8,781 nucleotides of DNA from a bacterium (lineage in GTDB: Bacteria; Desulfobacterota; GWC2-55-46): positions 1-8,781 of the forward strand of contig DAIDBB010000582.1 in the NCBI GenBank assembly GCA_027310325.1, given 5' to 3'. The notes below the pieces were generated by a model. The model searched no databases, was not told the DNA's origin, and was given only the letters and a program-made list of their open reading frames with translations. Each line of letters opens with the position of its first letter. Positions within the stretch are counted from its first letter, which is position 1. Both the position numbers and the translations under genes were made by a program. This document shows, one piece after another, positions 1-5,267 of this stretch.

Positions 1-585
1 CCTATAGAAAGGCTCATAAAGGCGTTCTCAAGGCTTCCGGGAATCGGCGAGAAATCGGCTTCGAGACTTGCCTTGTATGTCCTTAACTCCAACAAGGGAT
101 ACGCGGATGAACTCGCGGCGTGCCTCCTCGACCTGAAAGAAAAAGTCAAGTTCTGCTCGGTCTGCATGACCTTCTCCGATACCGACCCTTGCAACGTCTG
201 CTCTGACGCGGGCAGGGACCCGGGCACGGTCTGCGTCGTCTCGGATTTCAAGGACATGGTCGCCCTCGAAGGCATGGGCGGATACAGGGGAAGATACCAT
301 ATACTCCATGGGAACCTGGCGCCCTTGAAGGGCATAGGGCCGGACGATATAAGGATCGGGGAGCTTGTGGCGAGGGTGGAGGCAAACGGCGTCCGGGAGG
401 TGATACTCGCTACCGGCTTTGACGCCGAGGGCGAATCGACGGCGATATATCTCGGACGGCTTTTAAAGCCTTACGGCGTAAAGCTTACCCGCCTGGCCTC
501 GGGAGTGCCGGTTGGAAGTTTTGTCGAATACATGGACGGCGCCACGCTCGGGAGGGCCATGGAAGGCAGAAAAGAGATCTCCTAG
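1..585 (+). CDS. recR: Recombination mediator RecR (5'-truncated by window edge)
   Basis: RecR works with RecO and RecF in the cytoplasm to load RecA at single-strand gaps. The reading frame is open from base 1, so the gene starts outside the window; 194 codons are visible against about 197-200 in the family, so only a few residues are missing. In order, one sees the N-terminal helix-hairpin-helix region with a LPGIGEKSA motif (window codons 13-21), a four-cysteine zinc finger (C-x2-C at codons 52 and 55, then a second C-x2-C about ten residues on), and a Toprim domain. The GMGGYRGRYHILHG and PLKGIGPDDI signatures and a C-terminal GVPVGSFVEYMDGATL tail are diagnostic. The usual Toprim string ATNPTxEGE reads ATGFDAEGE here: the acidic residue is kept but the preceding residues differ. 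The TAG stop is at 583-585. In many bacteria recR lies downstream of dnaX and ybaB, which would be outside the window. Confidence 0.96.
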   Translation, partial: PIERLIKAFSRLPGIGEKSASRLALYVLNSNKGYADELAACLLDLKEKVKFCSVCMTFSDTDPCNVCSDAGRDPGTVCVVSDFKDMVALEGMGGYRGRYHILHGNLAPLKGIGPDDIRIGELVARVEANGVREVILATGFDAEGESTAIYLGRLLKPYGVKLTRLASGVPVGSFVEYMDGATLGRAMEGRKEIS

Positions 586-600
586 CCGCTGATTAATATC

Positions 601-623
601 ATACGGTTAATGTGGGGCCGTAT
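601..623 (+). promoter_or_regulatory. Small inverted repeat with TATAAA box between recR and porG
   Basis: ATACGG (601-606) and CCGTAT (618-623) can pair as a 6-bp stem with an 11-nt loop. The right arm runs into TATAAA (621-626), a plausible -10 hexamer 27 nt ahead of the porG start. No convincing -35 hexamer lies 16-18 bp upstream, and no U-tract follows the stem. It could be a weak recR terminator, part of the por operon promoter, or chance. Confidence 0.25.
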
Positions 624-652
624 AAAAATAAAAGGAAGATACGGGAAGGGTT

Positions 653-1231
653 ATGGAAAACTATATTGAAGTCAGATGGCATGGGAGGGCGCAGCAGGGG
701 GTGGTGACCGCCGCCAAGGTCCTTGGGGAGGCGTGCCTGAGGTCGGGCAAATACGTACAGGCCTTTCCTGAATTCGGCCCCGAAAGGATGGGAGCGCCGG
801 TGCGCGCCTACAACAGGGTCTCGGACGAACCGATAAGGCTCCACTGCCAGGTGACCGAGCCGAGATATGTCCTTATAGCCGACCCGACGCTCATCGGGGT
901 CGTGGGGGTGACCGAAGGGACGCCCGAGGACGCGATCTTCATAATAAACACGCCTAAAAGCCCGAAGGAGATGCGCTCCGAACTTGGGCTTGCCGGAAAG
1001 AAGGCGAAGGTCTATACACTTGACGCCTCGAAGATCTCGCTTGAGACCATCGGGAGGCAGATGCCGAACACCCCGATGCTTGGGGCGCTTGCGAAGGCGA
1101 CGGGCTTTATCTCGATAGAGGCCCTCATAGATAACTTCAAGGAGAACTACGCCAAGAAGTTCAGCCCGAAGGTGATAGAGGGGAACGTCGAGGCGATGAA
1201 CAGGGGTTTCAAGGAAGTGGCTGGGGAGTAG
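653..1231 (+). CDS. porG: 2-oxoacid (pyruvate):ferredoxin oxidoreductase, gamma subunit
   Basis: This is the gamma subunit of the four-subunit CoA-dependent 2-oxoacid:ferredoxin oxidoreductase, corresponding to domain III of one-chain PFOR, which contributes to CoA and pyrophosphate-side contacts. The 192-residue length is normal. The family start motif is clear: EVRWHGRAQQGVVTAAK near residues 6-22, where many homologs read GRGGQG. It is followed by the very typical FPEFGPERMGAPVRAYNR block (about residues 42-59), including the conserved ERxGAP. The remainder is a Rossmann-like fold with no membrane segment or signal peptide. A purine-rich AAGGG (646-650) ends only 2 nt before the ATG, an unusually short spacing; a second AAGGAAG lies near 632-638. 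It is the first gene of a porG-D-A-B operon. Whether pyruvate or another 2-oxoacid such as 2-oxoisovalerate is the substrate cannot be settled from this subunit. Confidence 0.92.
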   Translation: MENYIEVRWHGRAQQGVVTAAKVLGEACLRSGKYVQAFPEFGPERMGAPVRAYNRVSDEPIRLHCQVTEPRYVLIADPTLIGVVGVTEGTPEDAIFIINTPKSPKEMRSELGLAGKKAKVYTLDASKISLETIGRQMPNTPMLGALAKATGFISIEALIDNFKENYAKKFSPKVIEGNVEAMNRGFKEVAGE

Positions 1232-1257
1232 TCCGTTTGTTTTCACAAAACGAGCCT

Positions 1258-1286
1258 GGAGGTTTACGGAGGTGAAAGAAGAATAG
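1258..1286 (+). promoter_or_regulatory. Tandem Shine-Dalgarno motifs and a four-codon ORF ahead of porD
   Basis: Two GGAGGT motifs lie 10 bp apart (1258-1263 and 1268-1273). The first is 8 nt from a GTG (1272-1274) that opens a four-codon frame GTG-AAA-GAA-GAA ending in TAG (1284-1286), one base before the porD ATG at 1288. The second motif is 14 nt from that ATG, longer than ideal. An in-frame TGA at 1273-1275 rules out an upstream porD start, so ATG 1288 stands. The arrangement would allow termination-reinitiation into porD, but it may be coincidental in a purine-rich leader. Confidence 0.4.
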
Positions 1287-1287
1287 C

Positions 1288-1569
1288 ATGGAAAACAAAA
1301 AAGAACTCCCTCTCGGGGGGGTCATACCGAGGGGCGGGACGGCCCATGAATATTCGACAGGCGGATGGAGAAAGTTAAGGCCTGTGGTCGATAAAGACAA
1401 GTGCACCAATTGCCTTATCTGCTGGGTAATGTGCCCGGATTCGGCTGTCATAACCCAGGACGGCAAGATGGTCGGCTTCGACATGGAGCACTGCAAGGGC
1501 TGCGGAATATGCGCCGTTGAGTGCCCCGACAAGGTAAAAGCGATAAAAATGGAAGAGGAGGCAGGCTAA
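1288..1569 (+). CDS. porD: 2-oxoacid (pyruvate):ferredoxin oxidoreductase, delta (ferredoxin-like) subunit
   Basis: This small 93-residue iron-sulfur subunit carries electrons from the TPP/[4Fe-4S] centre of the alpha-beta core to ferredoxin. Two complete [4Fe-4S] ligand sets are present: C39-x2-C42-x2-C45-x3-C49-P and C69-x2-C72-x2-C75-x3-C79-P, the 8Fe ferredoxin pattern of PorD. The N-terminal 30 residues before the clusters, containing the GG-x-I-P-R-G-G and GWR motifs, are typical of the delta subunit and not of a free ferredoxin. The ATG is fixed by an in-frame stop just upstream; its immediate Shine-Dalgarno is only AAAGAAG, with stronger GGAGGT motifs farther back. The TAA stop shares one base with the porA start (TAATG), so the two genes are probably translationally coupled. 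Confidence 0.95.
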   Translation: MENKKELPLGGVIPRGGTAHEYSTGGWRKLRPVVDKDKCTNCLICWVMCPDSAVITQDGKMVGFDMEHCKGCGICAVECPDKVKAIKMEEEAG

Positions 1570-2756
1570 TGGCGATTTCGACAAAAGGTCAGACGGGGCT
1601 TACCGGGAACACTGCCATAGCTTACGCCATGAAGCAGATAAACCCCGACGTATGTCCGGCATATCCGATAACCCCCTCTACCGCCATAATAGAGGATTTC
1701 TCAAGCTACGTGGCTGACGGGGCCGTGGATACCGAGCTTATTACGGTAGAGAGCGAACATTCGGCGATGAGCGCCTGCATCGGGGCGGCGGCAGCCGGGG
1801 CGCGGGTCATGACGGCCACCTCGGCGCAGGGCCTGGCCCTGATGTGGGAGATGCTCTACATAGCGTCGGGCATGAGGTTTCCCATCGTTATAGCGAACGT
1901 GAACAGGGCCCTTTCGGCCCCCATAAACATCCACTGCGACCATTCGGATTCGATGGGGGCGCGGGACTCCGGCTGGGTCCAGCTCTATTCGGAGACGGTG
2001 CAGGAAGCGTACGATAATTTCATACAGGCCGTGAGGATAGCGGAGAACGAGAAGGTGCTCCTTCCGGTAATGGTCTGCTTCGACGGCTTCATAACCAGCC
2101 ACGCCATAGAAAACATCTCGCTCCTGGACGACGCCGAGGTGAGGGAGTTCATAGGAGAGTATAAGCCCAGGCACCATCTCCTTGATACCGACAACCCCGT
2201 AACGTACGGGGCCATGACTCTCCAGGACACATATATCGAATTCAAGCGCCAGCAGTCGCAGGCGATGAGCCGCGCGAAGGACGTCGTGACGGAGGTCGGC
2301 CGCGAGTTCGCCGGCAAGTTCGGGCGTGACTACGGCCTCATGGAGACCTACAGGCTCGATGACGCCGAGGCCGCCATAGTGATACTCAACTCGGCGGCAG
2401 GGACGACGAAGGTCGCGGCGGACGAGCTTAGAAAGCAGGGTAAGAAGGTCGGGGTCTTAAGGCCCCGGCTCTTCAGGCCCTTCCCGTTCAAGGAGATGGC
2501 CGACGCGCTTAAGAACGTTAAGGCGGTGGCGGTCCTTGACCGCGCGGATTCGATGAACGGGTTCGGCGGGCCTCTCTTCAATGAAGTGCGCTCCGCGCTC
2601 TACGAGCTCGATACCCGCCCCAGGGTCATAAGCAGGATCTACGGCCTTGGCGGAAGGGACTACAAGGTCAAGGACGCTGCGTCCGTATTCGACGAGCTCC
2701 TTAAGATATCCTCGACCGGCAAGGTCGAGACCCTGCAGAAGTACATAACCTTATAG
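1569..2756 (+). CDS. porA: 2-oxoacid (pyruvate):ferredoxin oxidoreductase, alpha subunit
   Basis: The alpha subunit supplies the pyrimidine-side half of the thiamine pyrophosphate site and most of the 2-oxoacid pocket. The start chosen is ATG 1569, which overlaps the porD stop by one base and follows GAGGAGG (1555-1561) at 7-nt spacing; it gives 395 residues, the usual length. A longer reading from 1521 would run through porD and is not needed. The substrate motif YPITPST is at residues 32-38, and ESEHSA near 61-66 carries the glutamate expected to activate TPP (probably E63). The NRALSAPINIHCDHSD stretch and the GARDSGW segment after it are strongly PFOR-alpha-like. A C-terminal transketolase-like domain II follows from roughly residue 250, with RLFRPFP and an AVLDRADSMNGFGGPL stretch. 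The pyruvate assignment rests on these motifs; a relative using branched 2-oxoacids is possible. Confidence 0.95.
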   Translation: MAISTKGQTGLTGNTAIAYAMKQINPDVCPAYPITPSTAIIEDFSSYVADGAVDTELITVESEHSAMSACIGAAAAGARVMTATSAQGLALMWEMLYIASGMRFPIVIANVNRALSAPINIHCDHSDSMGARDSGWVQLYSETVQEAYDNFIQAVRIAENEKVLLPVMVCFDGFITSHAIENISLLDDAEVREFIGEYKPRHHLLDTDNPVTYGAMTLQDTYIEFKRQQSQAMSRAKDVVTEVGREFAGKFGRDYGLMETYRLDDAEAAIVILNSAAGTTKVAADELRKQGKKVGVLRPRLFRPFPFKEMADALKNVKAVAVLDRADSMNGFGGPLFNEVRSALYELDTRPRVISRIYGLGGRDYKVKDAASVFDELLKISSTGKVETLQKYITL

Positions 2757-2766
2757 AAATAAAATA

Positions 2767-2784
2767 AAAACCCTGAAGGGTTTT
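2767..2784 (+). promoter_or_regulatory. Compact A/T-extended hairpin in the porA-porB gap
   Basis: AAAACCC-TGAA-GGGTTTT is a perfect 7-bp inverted repeat with a four-base loop in the 44-bp gap. It ends in only four Ts followed by AAA, so it is a weak candidate for an intrinsic terminator. It sits immediately before the porB ribosome binding site (AGAGG, about 2789-2793). A role in transcript stability or in tuning the alpha-to-beta ratio is inferred. Confidence 0.45.
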
Positions 2785-2800
2785 AAATAGAGGTTAAACA

Positions 2801-3733
2801 ATGGCAACGTTAAAGGAACTTTCAAAGCAGGACGAGCTTTTATCCGGCGGCCACAGGCTTTGCGCCGGATGCGGCATACCGCCTATAGTGAGGCTTGTAT
2901 TAAGGGCCGCAAACGGGCCGGTAGTGGCCACGGCCGCGACCGGGTGCCTTGAAGTGGGCACGACCGTTTATCCGTACACGTCATGGAGGATCCCCTGGAT
3001 ACACTCGGCGTTCGAGAACGCCGCCGCAACGATAAGCGGGGTAGAGACCGCGTACAGGGTGCTTAAGAAAAGGGGGAGGATCCCGCAGGACAAGAACATA
3101 AAGTTCGTCGCCTTCGGAGGAGACGGCGGTACGTACGACATAGGGCTGCAGGCCCTTTCAGGGGCCCTCGAACGGGGTCATAACTTCCTTTACGTCTGCT
3201 ACGACAACGGCGCATACATGAATACGGGCATCCAGCGCTCAAGCGCCACACCTTTCACCTCCAACACCACGACTTCGCCCGCCGGAGAGGCCATACAGGG
3301 CAAGCAGGAGTGGAGGAAGGACCTTACGAGGATAGTCGCGGCGCATAACGTCCCGTACGCCGCGCAGGCGTCCCCCCACAACTGGGCCGACCTTTCAAAG
3401 AAGGCCGAAAAGGCGCTTAAGGTGAGCGGCCCGTCGTTCCTGAACGTGATGTCCCCATGCCCTCTCGGCTGGTATACCAAGTCGGAGGACTCGATAAAGT
3501 GGGCCAAGCTTTCGGTCGATACCTGCTACTGGCCCCTCTATGAGATCGAAAACGGTATCTTGAAAGTCACATACAAGCCCAAGGAAAAAAAGCCCCTGGC
3601 CGAATGGCTCAAGCCCCAGGGCAGGTTCAAGCACCTCTTCAGGCCGGAGAACCAGCACCTTCTGGAGAAGTTCCAGGCGAGAGTCGACCTGGAATGGCAG
3701 AGGCTTTTAGACCTCGACGGCAAGCGCCTTTAG
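2801..3733 (+). CDS. porB: 2-oxoacid (pyruvate):ferredoxin oxidoreductase, beta subunit
   Basis: The beta subunit binds the diphosphate side of TPP and the proximal [4Fe-4S] cluster, and with alpha forms the catalytic core. At 310 residues it is full length. Cluster ligands are C21 and C24 (CAGCG), C49 (ATGCLE) and a distal cysteine at C220 (SPCPLGW), the classic PorB set. The TPP/Mg2+ motif begins at GGDGG (106-110) and ends at YDNGAYMNTG (134-143). WIHSAFENAAATISGVE (66-82) is characteristic of the family. After about residue 235 there is a C-terminal tail rich in Lys, Pro and Trp (KEKKPLAEWLKPQGRFKHL), typical of Por-type beta chains. A reasonable ribosome binding site AGAGG precedes the ATG. 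It is the last gene of the porGDAB operon; an 81-bp gap with a GC-rich hairpin follows. Confidence 0.96.
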   Translation: MATLKELSKQDELLSGGHRLCAGCGIPPIVRLVLRAANGPVVATAATGCLEVGTTVYPYTSWRIPWIHSAFENAAATISGVETAYRVLKKRGRIPQDKNIKFVAFGGDGGTYDIGLQALSGALERGHNFLYVCYDNGAYMNTGIQRSSATPFTSNTTTSPAGEAIQGKQEWRKDLTRIVAAHNVPYAAQASPHNWADLSKKAEKALKVSGPSFLNVMSPCPLGWYTKSEDSIKWAKLSVDTCYWPLYEIENGILKVTYKPKEKKPLAEWLKPQGRFKHLFRPENQHLLEKFQARVDLEWQRLLDLDGKRL

Positions 3734-3742
3734 CGTCTCCGT

Positions 3743-3776
3743 ACCGGCGGGCCGCGGTGGCCTCGCCCGCCGCGGT
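3743..3776 (+). terminator. GC-rich hairpin after porB, no U-tract
   Basis: GGCGGGC (3746-3752) pairs with GCCCGCC (3765-3771) around a 12-nt loop. The stem can extend by ACC/GGT across a 2-nt bulge to 3743-3776. The palindrome CCGCGG occurs twice within it (3752-3757 and 3770-3775), giving an alternative fold. No run of T follows, so this is not a canonical intrinsic terminator; it may mark the 3' end of the por message or let reading continue into mglB. Confidence 0.35.
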
Positions 3777-3814
3777 CCTAAAATCAACCGGGGTATCGGT
3801 AAGAGGGTAATTTT

Positions 3815-4297
3815 ATGCCGCAGAGCGCGTTTATAATGTATGAAGAGGAGTACCGCGAGATTACCGCGATACTCGAGAAGCTTTTGCGCGAGGCCAACGC
3901 CAAATGCGTCTATCTTGTAGACAAGGACGGCCAGCTTATAGCCGCGAGCGGCGAGACCAAGGACATAGACTCCACGTCGCTGGCTTCCCTTACGGCCGGC
4001 AACATCGCGGCCACCGGCGGGCTCGCCAAGCTCATCGGCGAGAAGGAGTTCTCGATACTCTTTCATGAGGGCGAGCGCGATAACATCCATATCTCGGTAG
4101 TGGGCCAGAGGGTCATCCTTGTAGTAATATTCGATAAAAGGTCGTCTATAGGACTCGTAAGGCTCCGGGTCAAGAAAGCCTGCGAAGACCTGAATAAAAG
4201 CATCCAGAAGCTCCTTGGCAAAATGGAGGCGGGCGCCGAAAAAGAGACCATTTTGCAGGAAATAACGGACGATGATATCGAGAGGCTCTTCCAATAG
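3815..4297 (+). CDS. mglB: MglB, Roadblock/LC7-domain GTPase-activating protein for MglA
   Basis: MglB is a cytoplasmic Roadblock/LC7 protein that dimerises and stimulates GTP hydrolysis by the polarity GTPase MglA; in Myxococcus xanthus it marks the lagging pole. The 160-residue product matches the length and architecture of the M. xanthus protein as I recall it: a short leader, then MYEEEY (8-13), the Roadblock core with VDKDGQLIAASG (35-46), TSLASLTAGNIAATGGLAKLIGE in the middle, a hydrophobic VILVVIFD strand followed by GLVRLR, and a C-terminal acidic tail EITDDDIERLF. The first ATG at 3815 is preferred over the internal ATG at 3836 because GAGG (3803-3806) lies 8 nt upstream and M. xanthus MglB has a similar leader. 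Its partner mglA follows on the same strand, but after 332 bp instead of being directly adjacent. No frameshift or missing segment is seen. Confidence 0.93.
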   Translation: MPQSAFIMYEEEYREITAILEKLLREANAKCVYLVDKDGQLIAASGETKDIDSTSLASLTAGNIAATGGLAKLIGEKEFSILFHEGERDNIHISVVGQRVILVVIFDKRSSIGLVRLRVKKACEDLNKSIQKLLGKMEAGAEKETILQEITDDDIERLFQ

Positions 4298-4334
4298 AGT
4301 GACGCGTTTCACGAAAATGCATCGCGGGCGCAAC

Positions 4335-4354
4335 CCCCGCTGCTTGCAGCGGGG
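4335..4354. repeat. Perfect GC-rich palindrome, unit 1
   Basis: CCCCGCTGC-TT-GCAGCGGGG is a 9-bp perfect inverted repeat around TT; folded as RNA it gives at least an 8-bp stem with a CTTG loop. It has the same skeleton as unit 2 about 60 bp downstream. No U-tract follows, so an intrinsic terminator is unlikely. Paired short GC palindromes of this kind are typical of dispersed intergenic repeats (REP-like); membership in such a family is inferred, not shown. Confidence 0.6.
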
Positions 4355-4390
4355 TCAAGCGAGCGAATAGAAATAGTTACCTTGCATTTG

Positions 4391-4432
4391 GAAGATTCCC
4401 CGCAGCTTGCTGCGGGAAGCTTCAATTTCTTT
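4391..4432 (+). terminator. Palindrome unit 2: long hairpin with T-rich tail, possible mglB terminator
   Basis: The core CCCGCAGC-TT-GCTGCGGG (4399-4416) is a perfect 8-bp inverted repeat. It extends outward by TT/AA across one bulged C (4398), then by GAAG (4391-4394) with CTTC (4420-4423) across one mismatch, giving about 14 paired bases. A moderately T-rich tail (AATTTCTTT, 4424-4432) follows, so this is the best intrinsic terminator candidate for mglB. Its likeness to unit 1 also makes it a dispersed-repeat candidate. Both readings may hold. Confidence 0.5.
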
Positions 4433-4490
4433 AACGGCCCCGGCCCCATCCAAGAACCGCTATTCGAACGTTTTTTAGCGAGCAGCCCCG

Positions 4491-4511
4491 GTTTATATAT
4501 ATATTTTTGAT
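4491..4511 (+). promoter_or_regulatory. AT tract, possible mglA promoter region
   Basis: A block of alternating T and A followed by a T-run sits between GC-rich flanks, about 120-140 nt before mglA. It contains several overlapping TATATA/TATATT hexamers usable as a -10, with only a poor T-run (4471-4476) at -35 distance. If mglB transcription ends at the palindromes upstream, mglA needs its own promoter, and this is the most likely place. Confidence 0.3.
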
Positions 4512-4540
4512 CTTTTGTCGCCGGGTGAAAGGCATGCCGG

Positions 4541-4565
4541 GCGCGTACCCGCAACCGGGCCGCGC
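4541..4565 (+). promoter_or_regulatory. GC hairpin in the mglA leader
   Basis: GCGCG (4541-4545) pairs with CGCGC (4561-4565), and inside it CCCG (4548-4551) pairs with CGGG (4556-4559) around a CAAC loop, with a small asymmetric internal loop. This gives nine GC-only pairs, 64 nt before the mglA ATG. It matches no riboswitch class I recognise and has no U-tract. A role in mglA leader structure is speculative. Confidence 0.35.
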
Positions 4566-4629
4566 GGGATAAAAGGCGCATATCTTTATTTCAAGGTCCC
4601 TGCGCCTGCGGCCTCAATTCTAAAGAAAA

Positions 4630-5217
4630 ATGTCATTCATAAATTACTCCTCAAGGGAAATAAACTGCAAGATAGTATATTACGGTCCGGGCCTTTGCGG
4701 CAAGACGACCAACCTGCAGTTTATATATAAGAAGACCAGGCCCGAGGCCAAGGGCAAGATGATAACCCTTGCCACGGAGACCGAGAGGACGCTTTTTTTC
4801 GACTTCCTGCCCATCGCCCTTGGCGACATAAAGGGCTTCAAGACGCGGTTCCATCTCTATACCGTACCGGGGCAGATATTCTACGACGCCTCAAGAAAGC
4901 TAATCCTTAAAGGCGTTGACGGGATAGTATTCGTTGCGGATTCACAGCTTGAGAGGATGGACGCCAATATCGAAAGCCTCGACAACATGAGGATAAACCT
5001 TGAAGAGCAGGGCTACAGTCTTACTCAAATCCCTTACGTGGTCCAGTACAACAAAAGAGACCTGCCCGATGTCGTTCCCGTAACTGAACTGAAGAAGGTG
5101 CTTAACATTAACGGCGTGCCGGATTTCGAGGCCACCGCCAGCGCCGGCGTCGGGGTCTTTGAGACCCTGAAGGCCATTGTAAAACTTATTCTTATAGAGC
5201 TAAAAAAGGGCGGTTGA
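4630..5217 (+). CDS. mglA: MglA, small Ras-like GTPase controlling cell polarity
   Basis: MglA is the GTP-operated polarity switch paired with MglB; in M. xanthus its GTP form recruits motility and type IV pilus regulators to the leading pole. The 195-residue product has the same length and start (MSFINYSSREINCKIVYYG) as the M. xanthus protein and also ends LKKGG. The P-loop is G19-PGLCGK-T26, R53 matches the intrinsic arginine finger, and the switch II motif is TVPGQ with Thr78 replacing the usual G-protein Asp (a known MglA trait) and catalytic Q82. The base motif is N141-K-R-D144, with the G5-like ATASAG near residue 160. All key residues are intact, so an active GTPase is expected. The ATG is fixed by an in-frame TAA at 4621-4623; the Shine-Dalgarno is poor (AAAGAAA only). 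The next gene starts 50 bp after the TGA stop. Confidence 0.96.
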   Translation: MSFINYSSREINCKIVYYGPGLCGKTTNLQFIYKKTRPEAKGKMITLATETERTLFFDFLPIALGDIKGFKTRFHLYTVPGQIFYDASRKLILKGVDGIVFVADSQLERMDANIESLDNMRINLEEQGYSLTQIPYVVQYNKRDLPDVVPVTELKKVLNINGVPDFEATASAGVGVFETLKAIVKLILIELKKGG

Positions 5218-5244
5218 CCGTCCGGCCTCAAGCCAATCTATAAC
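5214..5244 (+). promoter_or_regulatory. Candidate sigma70-type promoter for the yqeY-family gene
   Basis: TTGACC (5214-5219), overlapping the mglA stop codon, and TATAAC (5239-5244) resemble -35 and -10 hexamers with a 19-bp spacer, longer than the usual 17. The predicted start near 5251 would leave a leader of about 17 nt containing the strong AAGGAGG (5255-5261). Confidence 0.35.
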
Positions 5245-5267
5245 ATACCTCAATAAGGAGGACGACA

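Larger units (their letters stand above)
4298..4629. other. 332-bp non-coding spacer between mglB and mglA
   Basis: No credible gene lies here. From left to right it holds an AAATGCA/TGCATTT inverted pair (4315-4321 and 4383-4389) enclosing a first perfect GC palindrome (4335-4354), a second related palindrome (4391-4423), an AACGTTTTTT region flanked by CGCTA/TAGCG arms (4458-4480), an AT tract (4491-4511) and a GC hairpin (4541-4565). The heptamer AGCGAGC occurs twice in the same orientation (4358-4364 and 4477-4483), and CGAATAG (4364-4370) is inverted as CTATTCG (4460-4466). The base composition swings sharply between these blocks, unlike the flanking genes. Confidence 0.8.

Noticed and set aside
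599..1246. Long open frame on the minus strand, antisense to porG
   Set aside because: The product is rich in Arg, His and Pro with no recognisable domain, and it lies over a well-identified gene. It is a shadow frame caused by GC-rich third positions.
1521..1568. Extended porA start 48 bases upstream inside porD
   Set aside because: It would add 16 non-family residues read out of frame through the second ferredoxin motif, whereas ATG 1569 has an ideal Shine-Dalgarno and the family start.
3707..4333. 208-codon minus-strand frame over mglB
   Set aside because: Low-complexity composition, full overlap with a confidently identified gene, and no sensible start context.
4520..4600. Riboswitch in the mglA leader (considered c-di-GMP GEMM type and cobalamin type)
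   Set aside because: The conserved core strings of these classes are absent; only a simple GC hairpin can be supported.
4298..4629. Remnant of an insertion sequence or toxin-antitoxin gene between mglB and mglA
   Set aside because: No transposase fragment, target-site duplication or coding segment is visible; only short palindromes and small inverted or direct repeats are present.
4515..4730. 71-codon + frame beginning with TTG in the mglA leader and running into mglA
   Set aside because: No ribosome binding site, no recognisable motif, and more than a third of it overlaps mglA in another frame. The region reads better as structured leader.
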